In this document: piece by piece, positions 20,880 to 31,716 of the stretch
Numbering within the stretch: the first letter of the stretch is position 1
Layout of the letters: each line of letters starts with the position of its first letter
Origin: Phlebotomus papatasi
Lineage: Eukaryota; Arthropoda; Insecta; Diptera; Psychodidae
DNA: 64,000 nt
Direction of reading: 5' to 3'
Assembly: GCF_024763615.1 (NCBI RefSeq)
Contig: NC_077224.1
Coordinates: 66,288,712-66,352,711 of the forward strand
Made by a program: the position numbers and the translations under genes
The notes under the pieces: model-generated
Told to the model about the DNA's origin: nothing
The model's input: only the letters and a program-made list of their open reading frames with translations
Databases searched by the model: none

Positions 20880-21497
20880 TAATGATTTACCCATTCGCAT
20901 GCCATGCTAATACATCGTCAAATGTCAACATAAAAGTTGAACTTGTTAATCTAACCTGTAATTTTATTTTTATATCCCCTTGAAGGTTGACTTATTTATA
21001 AAATACTTTAGCATGCGATTCTAAACAGTGTTTCAAAATGATTTACAAATTTCATGTGTTTTACCTAATTTTTCTCTTTCTTCATTGCTAAAATTGTTTC
21101 AATAAAGTGACTTTAATTAAAGTTTTAATAAATAAGAGACGGCTCTAAATGGTTCTAAAGCATAAATGAATAGAAACTTGAGAAAATTTATGTTAGGATA
21201 GAAAATTATTGTTTCGGAAATTGCTTAAACTTAATATAAAATAATGTATTTTTGGTAAATGTTTAAGTAGAATGCATTGTATAGCTACCTATTAATTTTC
21301 TTGAATTCGAAATGTTAATGCATTCAAAATAATTGCTTTTAAAAGAAATAGGTATTTTTTTTGAAAAGAAAATGAATAGTTTTATGAAAAATGGTAAATT
21401 CTTCCTATACTTTGATTTTAATAAAATCTGATTTGCGCATAGTAAAAAAAAAGAGATTACAACAGTTTTTGTTGCAAAAAGTTACACAAATTATATA

Positions 21498-21693
21498 GGG
21501 GAAACCGGGGTAGAATTAGCCACGTATAATATTTGATAGTGGTATCTTATAGTTTGCTTTCGAAGGAATATCAAAATATATACTTCCCTCCCTATTTATT
21601 GAAATATTTATCAGCCTCATACAAAAATTTTTTATACAACTTATACATAATGAAAAATTTCATGGTAATAGCTAGTTCTACCCCGGTCTCCCC
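21498..21693. mobile_element. TA-flanked MITE family D copy 1, 196 bp
   Basis: The ends GGGGAAACCGGGGTAGAATT and TTCTACCCCGGTCTCCCC are inverse, with TA at 21496-21497 and 21694-21695. The interior holds GATAGTGGTATCTTA and ATTTATCAGC blocks, also found at 51499-51977. That second copy carries another element inside, which confirms the unit boundaries. Confidence 0.85.
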
Positions 21694-21695
21694 TA

Positions 21696-23308
21696 CAGCA
21701 GAAAAATGTGTAATCTAAGAATTATATATAAGTAATTTTGGCGTTGAAATTGGATTGGAACTTAATTTGAAAGCTTTAAGCTTTGATATAATAAGCAATA
21801 ATACCTTAGTGGTTACTGAAGTAACGAAAAAGTGGGTAAAACCCTTAAAATGGGAAAATTTTTGTTTCTGACACGGAAAACGAAATTTTCGTACAATTTA
21901 AGGATCGAAGGAAAAACTACTTGGCCATATCAATATTGTTCTTGGGTTATCTTTCCTTTCACTACATCGTTGATCAACTTTGGAGGCAAATACATTACTT
22001 CCACTGGAAGTCTCATGTGTGAACTTTTCTCGGAAAAATGGGGTCTTTGTCCTTTCAAGAATTGAAATGGAAAATGTGTTTGTAAGTGCCTCGGAAAAAT
22101 TCAATCATATAAAGTGATGATTGACGCAATATAAAATGTCTCTTTTTCTCACAATTTCACATGTCCCACGCACTTAAAATTCTGTTTGTGCACTCTGTCT
22201 CCTCTTCAAGTGTTATTCTTTGTCTAAAGGCGACACATGATCCATTTTGTGTGTATGAAGAAGAAAAATAAAAAGAAATCCATCTAATTTCAATTGTAAA
22301 TTCAAGAGAAGTTAGAGGGAATTCTCCAATAAGTCAATAATATGTCGACGATGTCGACATTGTCGAAATAATTCGTTTTTTTTTTGTTCTCCTTATTCCA
22401 ATCTCAGAGACACGAAGGAATTTGTCTGGAGAAATCTTCGTCCTTCACTATCAAGAGTGTGCATTTGGAACATTCTTGAGGGAAGCTTAAAGAATTTCAA
22501 AGACCTACATTCTCGACTGGAATATTGTTTGTCTTTAATTTTGATATGATCGTAAAGTGCACTCCAATATTTGTTCAATCTAAATGATAATAATTCCTCA
22601 ATAGCGGTGTAATTTAAATTTCCATTCTCAATTGCTTACTTAAGCACAATCATATGGTCTTTTATTCACTCTTCCACACAATTTCATGCCAATTACTTTC
22701 TGTAGGTACATTGCATTGAGCAAAATTCTTGTGAATGGACGTCAAATGATTTTGCTGCCCACTCGTGTTGAAATTGAAAATTCACAGAACTAGGGAAATT
22801 AATCATTTTTTGGAGTAGATTTGCAATTGTCACTTTTTTCCCAGCACATCGTTAGTCGAAGTGGGAAAATGGAGTAATTGCCGAGCGAGTTTCAATATAG
22901 ACCACACCATCCTCGTGTCATACTGTCCAGATGTCATAATTTTTCCTTCATACCAGAGGGTGACAATCCCACTTGTCCCTTATGTATTTTGGTCGGATTA
23001 CGATATGAACTTGGTTTTGGGATCTGTTTGAGAGATATAATCAATATTGCCACAAATATATTGCCATGCGAGATGAAGAATTAGGATGTCACTTGCAAAT
23101 GTGGGCTTCAGATATAACGCCAACACCAATTGGATATCTGATAATTTTATCTCCTATGTAAGGCTCTCTGGATAAAAATCCTAAATTTAATACAAATTCT
23201 TGAAAAATAATTTGAGGTTTTATAAAGCAAGTGGTCGAAATTAAGCTTATGGTAAGATGGATTAAGATTCAATTAAAAGTTCCCTGAAAAGGTGTGGCAA
23301 AGGGGATC
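21696..23308. other. Non-coding, nothing recognised
   Basis: Mixed AT-rich sequence. The ORFs at 21832-22065, 21898-22104 and 22878-23084 are short and unlike known proteins. A GTCGAC-rich patch lies near 22343-22366. I see no gene. Confidence 0.4.
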
Positions 23309-23497
23309 TGGAAACTTCGTATTTTACATTTTGTAATTTCATGTTCGTATTGCACATTTCGTATTGCGGAAACTTCGTATTTTAAGATATTTGTAGAAAA
23401 TGTACGAAAGACAAAATGTAAGATACGAAATATTCTACAATACGAGGTTACCGCAATACGAAATGTGCAATATGAACATGTAAAATACGAAGATTCC
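23309..23497. repeat. 189-bp foldback palindrome with TTCGTATT units
   Basis: The left arm runs GGAAACTTCGTATTTTACAT, then TATTGCACATTTCGTATTGC. The right arm is its inverse (GCAATACGAAATGTGCAATA, then ATGTAAAATACGAAG). The centre is near 23403. The unit TTCGTATT also recurs within one arm. The ORFs on both strands here are mirror images of each other and not genes. It directly abuts repeat family A copy 3. Confidence 0.8.
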
Positions 23498-23509
23498 GTA
23501 AACCGTGGC

Positions 23510-24200
23510 AAAGAGTCCTAGGCTTTGCGAAGTGCTCTAACTCATATAGCTATACCTCAAAGGTACTTTCGTATAATTTACCCTATACCGGTTCTTAACT
23601 GATTTTAACCGATTTTTAAATCACACAAAACATTTCCCAAAATGCTTTAGGAGCAATATAGGGTAAGTGTGCCAAATTCCGGCCAGCTTGCAATTCCGGC
23701 CACCTTTTTTGTTCTTCGAATTTCCATGATTTTTTAGTTTTTACATACTCTAGAGATTACACAATGCAAAAGAATAACAAAACTGTAACTTCGACATACG
23801 AAATGACGTGAAAAAGACATTGGAAGAATTCCCGAAGGGCAAGGAACTAAGAGAATGAAGGTGGCCGAAATAGGGCACCAACGCTATGTCTACATTTTTA
23901 TTCATTTTAAAATGTATTCAGAACGATTTCAAAGTAAATAAAGACGATAAACTGTCTACAAGGTTATAAGCAACACTCCTAAAGTAGAAGGAATGAAAAA
24001 AATCGATTTCTATTAAAGATATTACATTTCAAACTTAAGACTTTGGCGCTTGCATGCAACTCTGCCGAAATTTGGCACACTTACCCTAATTGAATTTCGG
24101 ATAAAAATTAGTAATCAGTTATAAATAGGTTAATTACCAATTCATAACCAATTGGGTTCGGTACAGGCTTGTCAAGAATTCCGAATTCAAAACTTCAGGA
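23510..24200. repeat. Dispersed repeat family A, copy 3, interrupted
   Basis: It starts at CCTAGGCTTTGCGAAGTGCT, matches copy 1 through ACCGGTTCTTAACTGATTTT, is broken by a 426-bp MITE (23661-24086), and resumes with TTGAATTTCGGATAAAAATT and a CAATTCATAACCAATTGG segment. The MITE is therefore younger. Confidence 0.65.
23661..24086. mobile_element. MITE family E copy 1 (GGGTAAGTGTGCC), 426 bp
   Basis: The ends GGGTAAGTGTGCCAAATTCC and its inverse TTTGGCACACTTACCC are flanked by TA (23659-23660, 24087-24088). A near-identical-length second copy is at 36006-36430 with the same interior order (GAAGAATTCCCGAAGG, ATGAAGGTGGCCGAAATAGG, GCGCTTGCATGCAACT). No ORF is conserved between copies, so it is non-autonomous. 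Confidence 0.9.
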
Positions 24201-24779
24201 AACAAAAGGATTTTGAAGGCTTTCATTTCTAATACATCTCTTATTTTCACATTTTCTAACTTTAATCCTGAACCTTCTTCAAATTTATTGATAGATCTTT
24301 CAAAGTGGTATAAAAAGCTTTGTGTTTTATATTTTTATTCATTTCGAAGATGTACAGTGAGTGTCAATAGTTTGTTGCCTAATGGATGTTTGAGAAATCA
24401 AGTGAAAAAAATGATAGAAAAAAATACTTTTCCAAATTTTTCTTTTTGCAGATGAGTTCCTTGTAATCCGTAGATATTATTTATAGTTTTCAAAAAAAAT
24501 AATTAATTTTATTTCATATCAAAAATAATTGTTTTCCAAAAGTTGGTCATTTTTGAAAAATCAAAAGTTTGTTGCCTCATTAAAAAAACTAATTCAAAAT
24601 GGTGAAAACGTGCAAGCAACTTTATGTAAACCGGTTACATTTTGAGCTTATGTCATTTGAGAGGCCAATGGTGCGTTTGAACATTTTTAAGGCTGTCAAT
24701 GTTAAATATATAGGTGTAAGAGTGATGATAAATAACAAGAAATAATCAGTTTTTTGATAATTTATAATTTAGGTTAAAA

Positions 24780-25140
24780 ATGGAAAATTACAAAAAGTTA
24801 AAAGGTGGGAAATCATCCAGAGATACTGCTGGAATGAATCTGCGTCGTTAATTGCTAAATTTTATAGAAAATCACTAAAGATTATACATAAAATATTCAA
24901 ATATTATATTAATGAGGTACGAGTACATCTGAAAAACGCTACTGACAGACCTAGGATATCGACTCAGAGGGGTGATAACAGCATTGCAAGTATCTCTGAT
25001 AGTGACCCAATGATGTCTGCTTCATAAATTAAAAGATAGTTGGTTACTGAAGGAACACAGGTCCCTACAGTCACAGAAACGAGCTCATATTGAAAGAAAA
25101 TGGTAAGAATGTTTGGGTGGCGCTCAATATTCCATTGGTT
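24780..25140 (+). pseudogene. Tc1-type transposase N-terminal fragment, left arm
   Basis: The + strand of the left arm reads, with stops and frame changes, the same segment as the right arm: a helix-turn-helix-like ASLIAKFYRKS and a version of the GRPR motif. It cannot encode a transposase because the catalytic DDE part is absent and stops intervene, for example the TAA after AATGAATCTGCGTCGT when read in the frame of the local ATG. Confidence 0.6.
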
Positions 25141-25343
25141 AGCTAGTTTTATCTGGATAAAATATTGTAGTTTTACTTGTTTAACATGTTTAAAGTAAAT
25201 CTACAACCTTTTGTTCAGATTGGTCTTGCTTACCAATGGAATATTGAGCGCCACCCAAACATTCTTACCATTTTCTTTCAATATGAGCTCGTTTCTGTGA
25301 CTGTAGGGACCTGTGTTCCTTCAGTAACCAACTATCTTTTAAT

Positions 25344-25586
25344 TTATGAAGCAGACATCATTGGGTCACTATCAGAGATACTTGCAATGTTGTTATCACC
25401 CCTCTGAGTCGATACCCTAGGTCTGCCAGTAGCGTTTTTCAGATGTACTCGTACCTCATTAATATAATATTTGAATATTTTATGTATAACCTTTAGTGAT
25501 TTTCTATAAAATTTGGCAATTAACGACGCAGATTCATTCCGGCAGTATCTCTGGACGATTTCCCACCTTTTAACACCGTCTAACAT
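25344..25586 (-). pseudogene. Tc1-type transposase N-terminal fragment, right arm
   Basis: An 80-codon minus-strand frame contains WEIVQRYCRNESASLIAKFY (paired-like DNA-binding helices), then GRPRVSTQRGDNNIASISDS, which resembles the GRPR linker and following helix of Tc1 transposases, then DPMMSAS. It stops before any catalytic Asp. It is the DNA-binding half only. Such a fragment could in principle bind element ends without cutting, but there is no evidence it is made. Confidence 0.65.
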
Positions 25587-26204
25587 GCCATTTTAGCCTA
25601 ATTTATGAATTATCAAAAACCATATTATTTCTTGTTATTTATTATCACTTTTAAACACATGTATTTATCATATACAACTTTAAAAATGTTCAAACGCACC
25701 ATTGGCCTCTCAAATGACATAAGCTCAAAATGTAACCTGTTTACATAAAGTTGGTTGCACGTTTTCACCATTTTGAATTAGTTTTTTTAATGAGGCAACA
25801 AACTTTTGATTTTTCAAAAATGACCAACTTTTGGAAAACAATTATTTTTGATATGAAATAAAATTAATTATTTTTTTTGAAAACTATAAATAATATCTAC
25901 GGATTACAAGGAACTCATCTGCAAAAAGAAAAATTTGGAAAAGTATTTTTTTCTATCATTTTTTTCACTTGATTTCTCAAACATCCATTAGGCAACAAAC
26001 TATTGACACTCACTGTAACTAACATTAGCTAGGATTGTCCGACTTAAATAAATTATTCGCTATATTACTCGATTATTTTTATTCATTTTGAAGGCAATTT
26101 CATGATTGAGGAAGAACTCTAATTTACTCGTAAAAAACTTGACTAGCTTAATTTTACAAGTCTGTTTTTAGGACGGTATCGACGGTATCTTAACTTAAAA
26201 AAAA

Positions 26205-26950
26205 TGATATAGTAAGGAGAGGTAATTCCGATGCTTTTCATAGAGTGCGACCTTAACGCTTATTTTTGGACTGATGAAATATTTTTCCCCATTCCAAATC
26301 AATAGAATTATTCTTTGTTTCATTTAGAATCATGATAGAAAAAGAATTTTAGCAATAATATTGAAGAAAATTAATAAAATTACGATAATATTAATATGGG
26401 ATGCTTTTTTCTAACTCCGTTAAATTCTATCAAACTCGGATGCTCATTTTAAGGAAAAGTTTAATGCATAAAAATGAGAAGATATTATTTCAAAAACATT
26501 TTTTAAAGTTTTATTTCATCAATTCACATTGCTAACTTTGATCCTCTTCTTCTGGCGATGTTTTGGAATTTCACCTGGACCAAAATAGCACTGTTTTAGT
26601 GTGTCGAAATGTAAACATTCACAAATTCACTTATTTCTGTATGAATTATTAATATATCACTTTTATTTATAATTTTGATTGAAAATAATATTTAATAATA
26701 AAGAAAAAACCACTAAACGTTTTCCAGCGACGAGCTGTCAACAGCAAAATTTTCTCGGAAATGAAATTTTTAGTACACAACCCAGCTGACCCGAGTTTGA
26801 AAAATATTTGTTTCACCCACTTATTAAACAGATAAAAATATAATTTTTGGTTTTTCTTAAAGTAGAATAGTTATATTATGTTATTGTAGTGATTAATTAT
26901 GGAAGTGGATTTATCGGAGTTAAATCGGTCGCGTCATCCGAATTTTGCAA
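26205..26950. repeat. Decayed DNA-transposon copy, family F copy 1
   Basis: Blocks TTTTTGGACTGATGAAAT, CAATAGAATTATTC, CCAGCTGACCCGAGTTTGAA and GAATAGTTATATTATGTTA match, in order, the copy at 36495-37330, which retains a pogo-like transposase fragment. The interiors differ by deletion. No ORF survives here. Confidence 0.55.
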
Positions 26951-26959
26951 TCGTTGGAA

Positions 26960-27526
26960 TTACATGGCTTTACTATAATCACTTTGTGCTGGGTTAGGAT
27001 TATACGACGGATGAGATAGAATCTCCCATTCAAGCTCTATGAGCTTCTGGCATGTAGTTGATGGAATACAAAAACTTTCCAATTGGACAACTCTGAACGC
27101 TCCTAGTCGATCATCTGCTTCTATCTTGTCAATTGTTGATAGTGGAAGTGCGAATTGAACCTTGATCATTGGATAACAGCTAATATTAAATGATTGCTTT
27201 TCAATCCTATCAAGAACAGAGGAAAACCTTCTTTGTTGTTGATTCGTACTTGGCGATCGTTTGGGCTGCCTCATCACGCTAGGACTAAGATATTTTGTAG
27301 TTCTTAGTTTAAAAGAAAAGGTCTTAAAATTTCCAATGTATATGTAGGTGATAAGCCCGATAATTAATTTATCCATGCACGAGATTATTTGTATGTAATC
27401 CCTGTCCTTATTTTGATCAATCTTTAAGTGGTCTATAAATCGTTCCAAGTCACGGTTACGTATAAAAAAAATGACACCGTATACAAAAGCACTTTGCATA
27501 ATGCTGGTAGCCAAAACAGGATACAT
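26960..27526 (-). pseudogene. Chimeric 188-codon ORF: possible chemoreceptor fragment joined to mariner transposase tail
   Basis: The ATG at 27526 (minus) opens a 188-codon frame. Residues 1-65 have two hydrophobic segments separated by an RNRDLERFIDHL stretch, loosely like transmembrane segments 2-3 of an insect odorant receptor; this is weak. The last 27 residues (IELEWEILSHPSYNPNPAQS, then DY) closely resemble the mariner transposase stretch around its third catalytic Asp, with that Asp position changed to Asn. The middle is unrecognised. Likely remnants fused by chance; a working product is doubtful. Confidence 0.35.
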
Positions 27527-27529
27527 TTC

Positions 27530-29153
27530 TCACAAGTTTAAACCACAAACAAGTCTACTAATCTTCACAAATAATGCAAAACTACTTTAGGAGTATAGCA
27601 GCTAAGTCATGATTTTGAGTATTCTACAGAGCATAAGCGCTTTGCTATCACTTTTATACCTTTTGTCAGAAGTTCTATTTTCATTGGGGAAGAACAATTT
27701 TCTGCATAACACTTGATGTACTTTTGTCTTAAAAATGTATTTTGCAAAAATGCAAAGTTCCAATAAATCCAAAACCCCAACAGCTCAGCATTGCAGAAAA
27801 TCTTCTGTTGACTTGTATACATAAACTTTGGAATAAAGTGGTTTTTTCCAAGTAAAGATTTATGTCGTGAACAAAATGTAGAGAATCCACCCGTCTCTGG
27901 CAAGACGCCTCAGCGATAGTTGAAAGTTTTATTTGGGCGACAGTACTCTCCATAAAATATGCAGGGTGACGAAATAAAGAAAGAAAGAATCCACCAGATC
28001 CTCCTCAACAGAGAACCCTTGAATTGAGTACTGAAAAAAATGTGTATTTGATAAATGGCAAAATAATTAATCTGACATGCACAAGTGTATAGTATTCCCC
28101 TCCGGAGAATTCCTACATGGTTCTTCTCCTTCGATATTTTGCTATTTGACGACGACAGTATTAAATTTGACTTCGGGGTGACTTTAACCCCTCTTGAAGA
28201 CATTGGTAAATACAAAAGGGGGACATTTTTTTATGGCCAGCACATTTTTTTTTGTCTCTGACAGAGAAGGACGCATGATAAAATGTAATTTATCAAGAAT
28301 CTATCCACTGTGCGCTGATAATTTCCCATACATATTCCAGTCTCGAGAATAATGTATGTGCATTTGCTGGGATAGTAAGGGTGGAATATCTAAAATTCTG
28401 ACGACACAAACTCTCGCCCTCACTTTGCAGTCTTTTCTATTTTCTAAACATTACCGAATTTATGATATTCCGTTCCTCCCATTTGACTTTGCCCTTTCAT
28501 ATCGCACTTCCACGGCTATGCCGCAGCGGGTATTCGTTAGAAGAGTCCGTTTTTTTTTTTTACAATCCCATATGACTCGTCTGCAGTCAGCATAAAACCA
28601 AAAAAAAGGAGTCTCCCTGCTAAGGACATTACAGTTTTATTTAATTTCAACAAAAATAATTTTTCTTGCACTCAAGTCAGAAACATAGGCTACACCAATG
28701 TTAGCTAACATAATACAATTTCAAACAAAGTCTGCACGACGGGGATTTACTGAGGTTTTTATTTTATTTACTTCAACATCTATCTTGCTCACTAATCTGA
28801 TTGAAAGCCATACGAATTACACTCGTCATTCTTCATTACACGTTCACCAAAAGATATAGTTTTCCTCTTGATTCACTGCCATATCCACTCTGAATTACTT
28901 GATTTGCCCTCAATGCTAAGGATATTCTCGGCAATTGTATTACTGTTTCACTGTATTTTGACTTTGGAGCAATGGATATGGCAGATATTATGTTCATTAA
29001 GAATGTCTTTGACGTAGAGGAGAAAAGGGAATTCAAAGGATTTTGAAGTATAAGGCATTAGTGATTAATTCAATTAGGTTTAAAAGTTCAACGAGAAAAG
29101 AAAATAAATTAATTTGAGAAGAGACTATTTAATCAGTTTGCTGAAAATCAATA
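27530..29153. other. Non-coding, small unexplained ORFs
   Basis: Minus-strand ORFs at 27607-27903 (98 codons), 27729-27953 and 27910-28215 follow one another but show no known domain and no clear splice pattern linking them to the 26960-27526 frame. Poly(A)/poly(T) runs occur near 28552. Nothing else recognised. Confidence 0.35.
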
Positions 29154-29515
29154 GGGGAAACTGGGGCACCACCGAACACTATTATTTTTTAATCATGCCT
29201 TTAGAGGGCAAGACTTATAGGAATTTAAAGGCACTATAGAGATGCTTGTCCACCAAGAAAATGGTCGAGATTGTCCAAGTAGTTGGGAAATAAAAATTAG
29301 TTACAGTACGACTCCGATAGAGCCAACTTCTTAAAATTTTAAGCATCATTAAAAAAAAATACAAAATTCCAGGTTTAATATCAAAATTTTAAAGTACTTT
29401 TGTTAAATAAGAATCTGAGACATATTTTAACGAGTGAATAACTAGAACAATTATTAACTTGAAATATTGCAAAAATATAAGTATAAAATGTGTTGACTCT
29501 ATTGGAGTCACACTG
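29154..29515. repeat. Truncated TA/GGGG element with an inner CAGT-ended MITE
   Basis: At 29154 GGGGAAACTGGGGCACCACC follows TA, and the next 150 bp resemble the element at 20432-20879, but no matching right end is found. Within it, 29304-29515 (212 bp) has ends CAGTACGACTCCGATAGAGC and its inverse (CTCTATTGGAGTCACACTG) with TA on each side (29302-29303, 29516-29517), the layout of a Tc1/mariner MITE. Confidence 0.65.
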
Positions 29516-29869
29516 TATTATTTTATGTATAAAATAATTTATATTTAAATATTTATTCACATATATTTATTTACCATAGTTATTATTTATCAGGCATATT
29601 TTCGAGTTGTCAAATAGTGAAACGGGTGAAACAAAATCAACTAAATATGAGGAATGCAAAAAGAAAAGCATTCCATTGGCAATCTTCTGAGGAATCTTTT
29701 GCAAAACTCGAGAAAACAAAAATAGTTTTCAAAATCTGAAAAAATATGAATTTACTGAAAGCTTTTGAAAACTTTAAAATGTAACTCACGTAAAAAATTC
29801 AAGGCTCTTAGATTGTTTTTTGTGAGTGTGTCGTGAAGCTTTCACAAAAAGCGCCATGTGAAACACTTA

Positions 29870-30007
29870 GGGGAATGTGTGTCAGTTTTACGCATGCATT
29901 ACTTTCAGTAATAAAATTTTCCTAACAACATTTAAGAACAAAAATAATTATTTTCCAAATAAGTCCTGGAAAAAAGTTAAGCTGCGTGAAACTGCTCCAC
30001 CTTCCCC
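29870..30007. mobile_element. TA-flanked MITE, 138 bp
   Basis: The left end GGGGAATGTGTGTCAGTTTT, then ACGCA, and the right end TGCGTGAAACTGCTCCACCT, then TCCCC, are inverse with several mismatches. TA at 29868-29869 and 30008-30009. No coding content. Confidence 0.7.
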
Positions 30008-30009
30008 TA

Positions 30010-30301
30010 CAGCATCTAAGAATTCACATGATAGTTTTTGCGAAAGGCTTATAAAACGCTTATTAAAGGTGATCTCGGAACGGTGAATTTCTCCCGTGAA
30101 TAACTCACCATTTCAGAATTCATACCCAGGAAAACTTTCGCATGATCTTGGAAAATTATAAAATTTTCAAACTTGATAGGAGCATAAGAAATTGTTAGTA
30201 TCTTGCTAAAAATTATTTGGTGAATACAATGCAAGGGGTGAATAAATGGTTCCTAGGGTGAACCTTTTGGAGCTAAAAATTGACAAATCGGCAGATCGGC
30301 A
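30010..30301. other. Non-coding, nothing recognised
   Basis: Short AT-rich spacer with no repeat or gene. CGGCAGATCGGC and similar GGCAGAT units recur near 30290-30300 and 30475-30500. Confidence 0.4.
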
Positions 30302-30462
30302 CACTTGGTAAAAATAAAAGGATCAAATTGATCCAAATTTGATCCTTTTACAAAGGATGGATCAAATTTCAAAGTCTGAATGCACAATTATCATAATAGA
30401 ACATGTTAATTTGATCCATCCTTTGCAAATGGATTAATTTGATCCTTTTGTTTTTACGTGTG
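30302..30462. repeat. Palindromic GGATCAAATT element, about 161 bp
   Basis: The ends GGTAAAAATAAAAGGATCAA and the inverse (TTTGATCCTTTTGTTTTTAC) frame an inner inverse pair, AAAGGATGGATCAAAT and ATTTGATCCATCCTTT. GATC-containing units thus occur several times in each arm. It looks like a foldback MITE; the target duplication is unclear. Confidence 0.7.
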
Positions 30463-31583
30463 CATGAGATCGGCAGATTGACACAAGATTGGCAGATAGG
30501 CACTCGAGTGAACCGTAAACCTCACAGTTATCTACCCCTTGATACAATGCTTTATTTGCTTTATTTTCTTTAAGTAATTATATCTTGAATAGACGTTGAA
30601 GGTCGTAATGACGAAGTATTGAACTTAAAACAATTTTAGTTTATATCTGTACAAAATCTGAAAATTAAGGCTTGTACATATTGGAAGCAAATTTTTAACA
30701 AAAATAGTTTTTTATGGAATTTTGACGTTTCCACTTGTGTCTTCCTACTGGAGCAGATTGCACCAAAAATAATTTTTAAAATTTTTGGGAAGAAAAATTC
30801 ATAGTTTTTATGAATTCTTGTAGAAGAATGCCTCTACATTGGGCTTATTTTCCTTCAAAAATTGACAAATTACTAATATATTCCCGAGTCTCTTATTCTT
30901 GAAGTTTTGAAGTTATGCCTGCGCTTTCCGAAAAATCAATAGAGTTGCCAAAAAATCCGTCACATCTGTGATGTAATTCATGAAGTACGGGGCCAGTGTA
31001 CTGAAGAGCACTTCAAGAATTCACATATACATTAATTTCCGACAATTTCTAGAGAGAAATCAGATAATATAATTCTTCAAAGCTAGGTTGGATTCTATTA
31101 GGAACGACAATTCCAGAAAAACACTTTTCCCTTGCATTTTTTGAAAATTTGTAGCAGGTAATTTTAAGAAAAATTTTTGATGCAAAATACGTTGAACTGG
31201 AAACTGCTTTTGAAGAAAATTGCTTACACATTATGGCCTCTACACACTAGAGAAATTTATGTCTATATTGAAGAGTTTTACCTAAGCGTAGGAAATTTGC
31301 TTTAATATAGAAATAAATCTGTCTAGTATGTGCAAGCCATTAGACAAATTTTCTTCAAAAAACCATTTTTCTTTGTTACAAATTCTTACAAATTATAGGA
31401 CATTTTTTTGAAAAACACGTCTTGAAGCTCATTTATGACAGAAATTTCTCCCAATGTGTAGACACCTTTGCAGCAATACTGACGATTTCCTTTAAAAAAA
31501 AGCGATTTTTGACGAAAATTGCTCTCAATGTGTAGAGGGCTTAATTCGAAACACGACATAGAACAATTAAACGAAATGATTAA
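30463..31583. other. Non-coding, nothing recognised
   Basis: AT-rich DNA without gene or RNA signal. The block CTCAATGTGTAGAGG and its near-repeat CCCAATGTGTAGACA (around 31450 and 31525) suggest a small local duplication. Confidence 0.4.
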
Positions 31584-31712
31584 CCCTTTAAGGACGAAAG
31601 GGTCAAAATTGAAGGTCAGAAAAAATCACTTTTTCTGACTTTTTAGAGCAAAATATGACTTTAGAAGGCCGTAGGTAAAATTTCATTTTTTTCAAAAATC
31701 GTCCTTAAAGGG
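31584..31712. mobile_element. piggyBac-like MITE, 129 bp, TTAA-flanked
   Basis: TTAA (31580-31583 and 31713-31716) flanks perfect 14-bp ends CCCTTTAAGGACGA and TCGTCCTTAAAGGG. CCC-terminated ends with a TTAA duplication are the piggyBac signature. It is too short to code. A longer relative is at 19219-19711. Confidence 0.85.
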
Positions 31713-31716
31713 TTAA

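Larger units (their letters stand above)
24355..26015. mobile_element. Tc1-type foldback element, 1661 bp, about 785-bp inverted arms
   Basis: TA (24353-24354 and 26016-26017) flanks ends CAGTGAGTGTCAATAG and CTATTGACACTCACTG. The left arm (24355-25141) and right arm (25231-26015) are inverse over nearly their whole length, with a diverged patch about 24690-24800 versus 25570-25680. A spacer of 89 bp separates them. Each arm carries the 5' part of a Tc1-type transposase gene, so the element looks like two 5' halves joined head to head. It could fold into one of the longest hairpins in the window. Confidence 0.9.

Noticed and set aside
23269..23521. Overlapping ORFs on both strands with similar proteins
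   Set aside because: They are mirror readings of the palindrome at 23309-23497, so similarity of the two peptides is forced by the DNA symmetry.
27607..28215. Minus-strand ORFs as upstream exons of a chemoreceptor
   Set aside because: No hydrophobic pattern or splice sites linking them in phase with 26960-27526 could be found.
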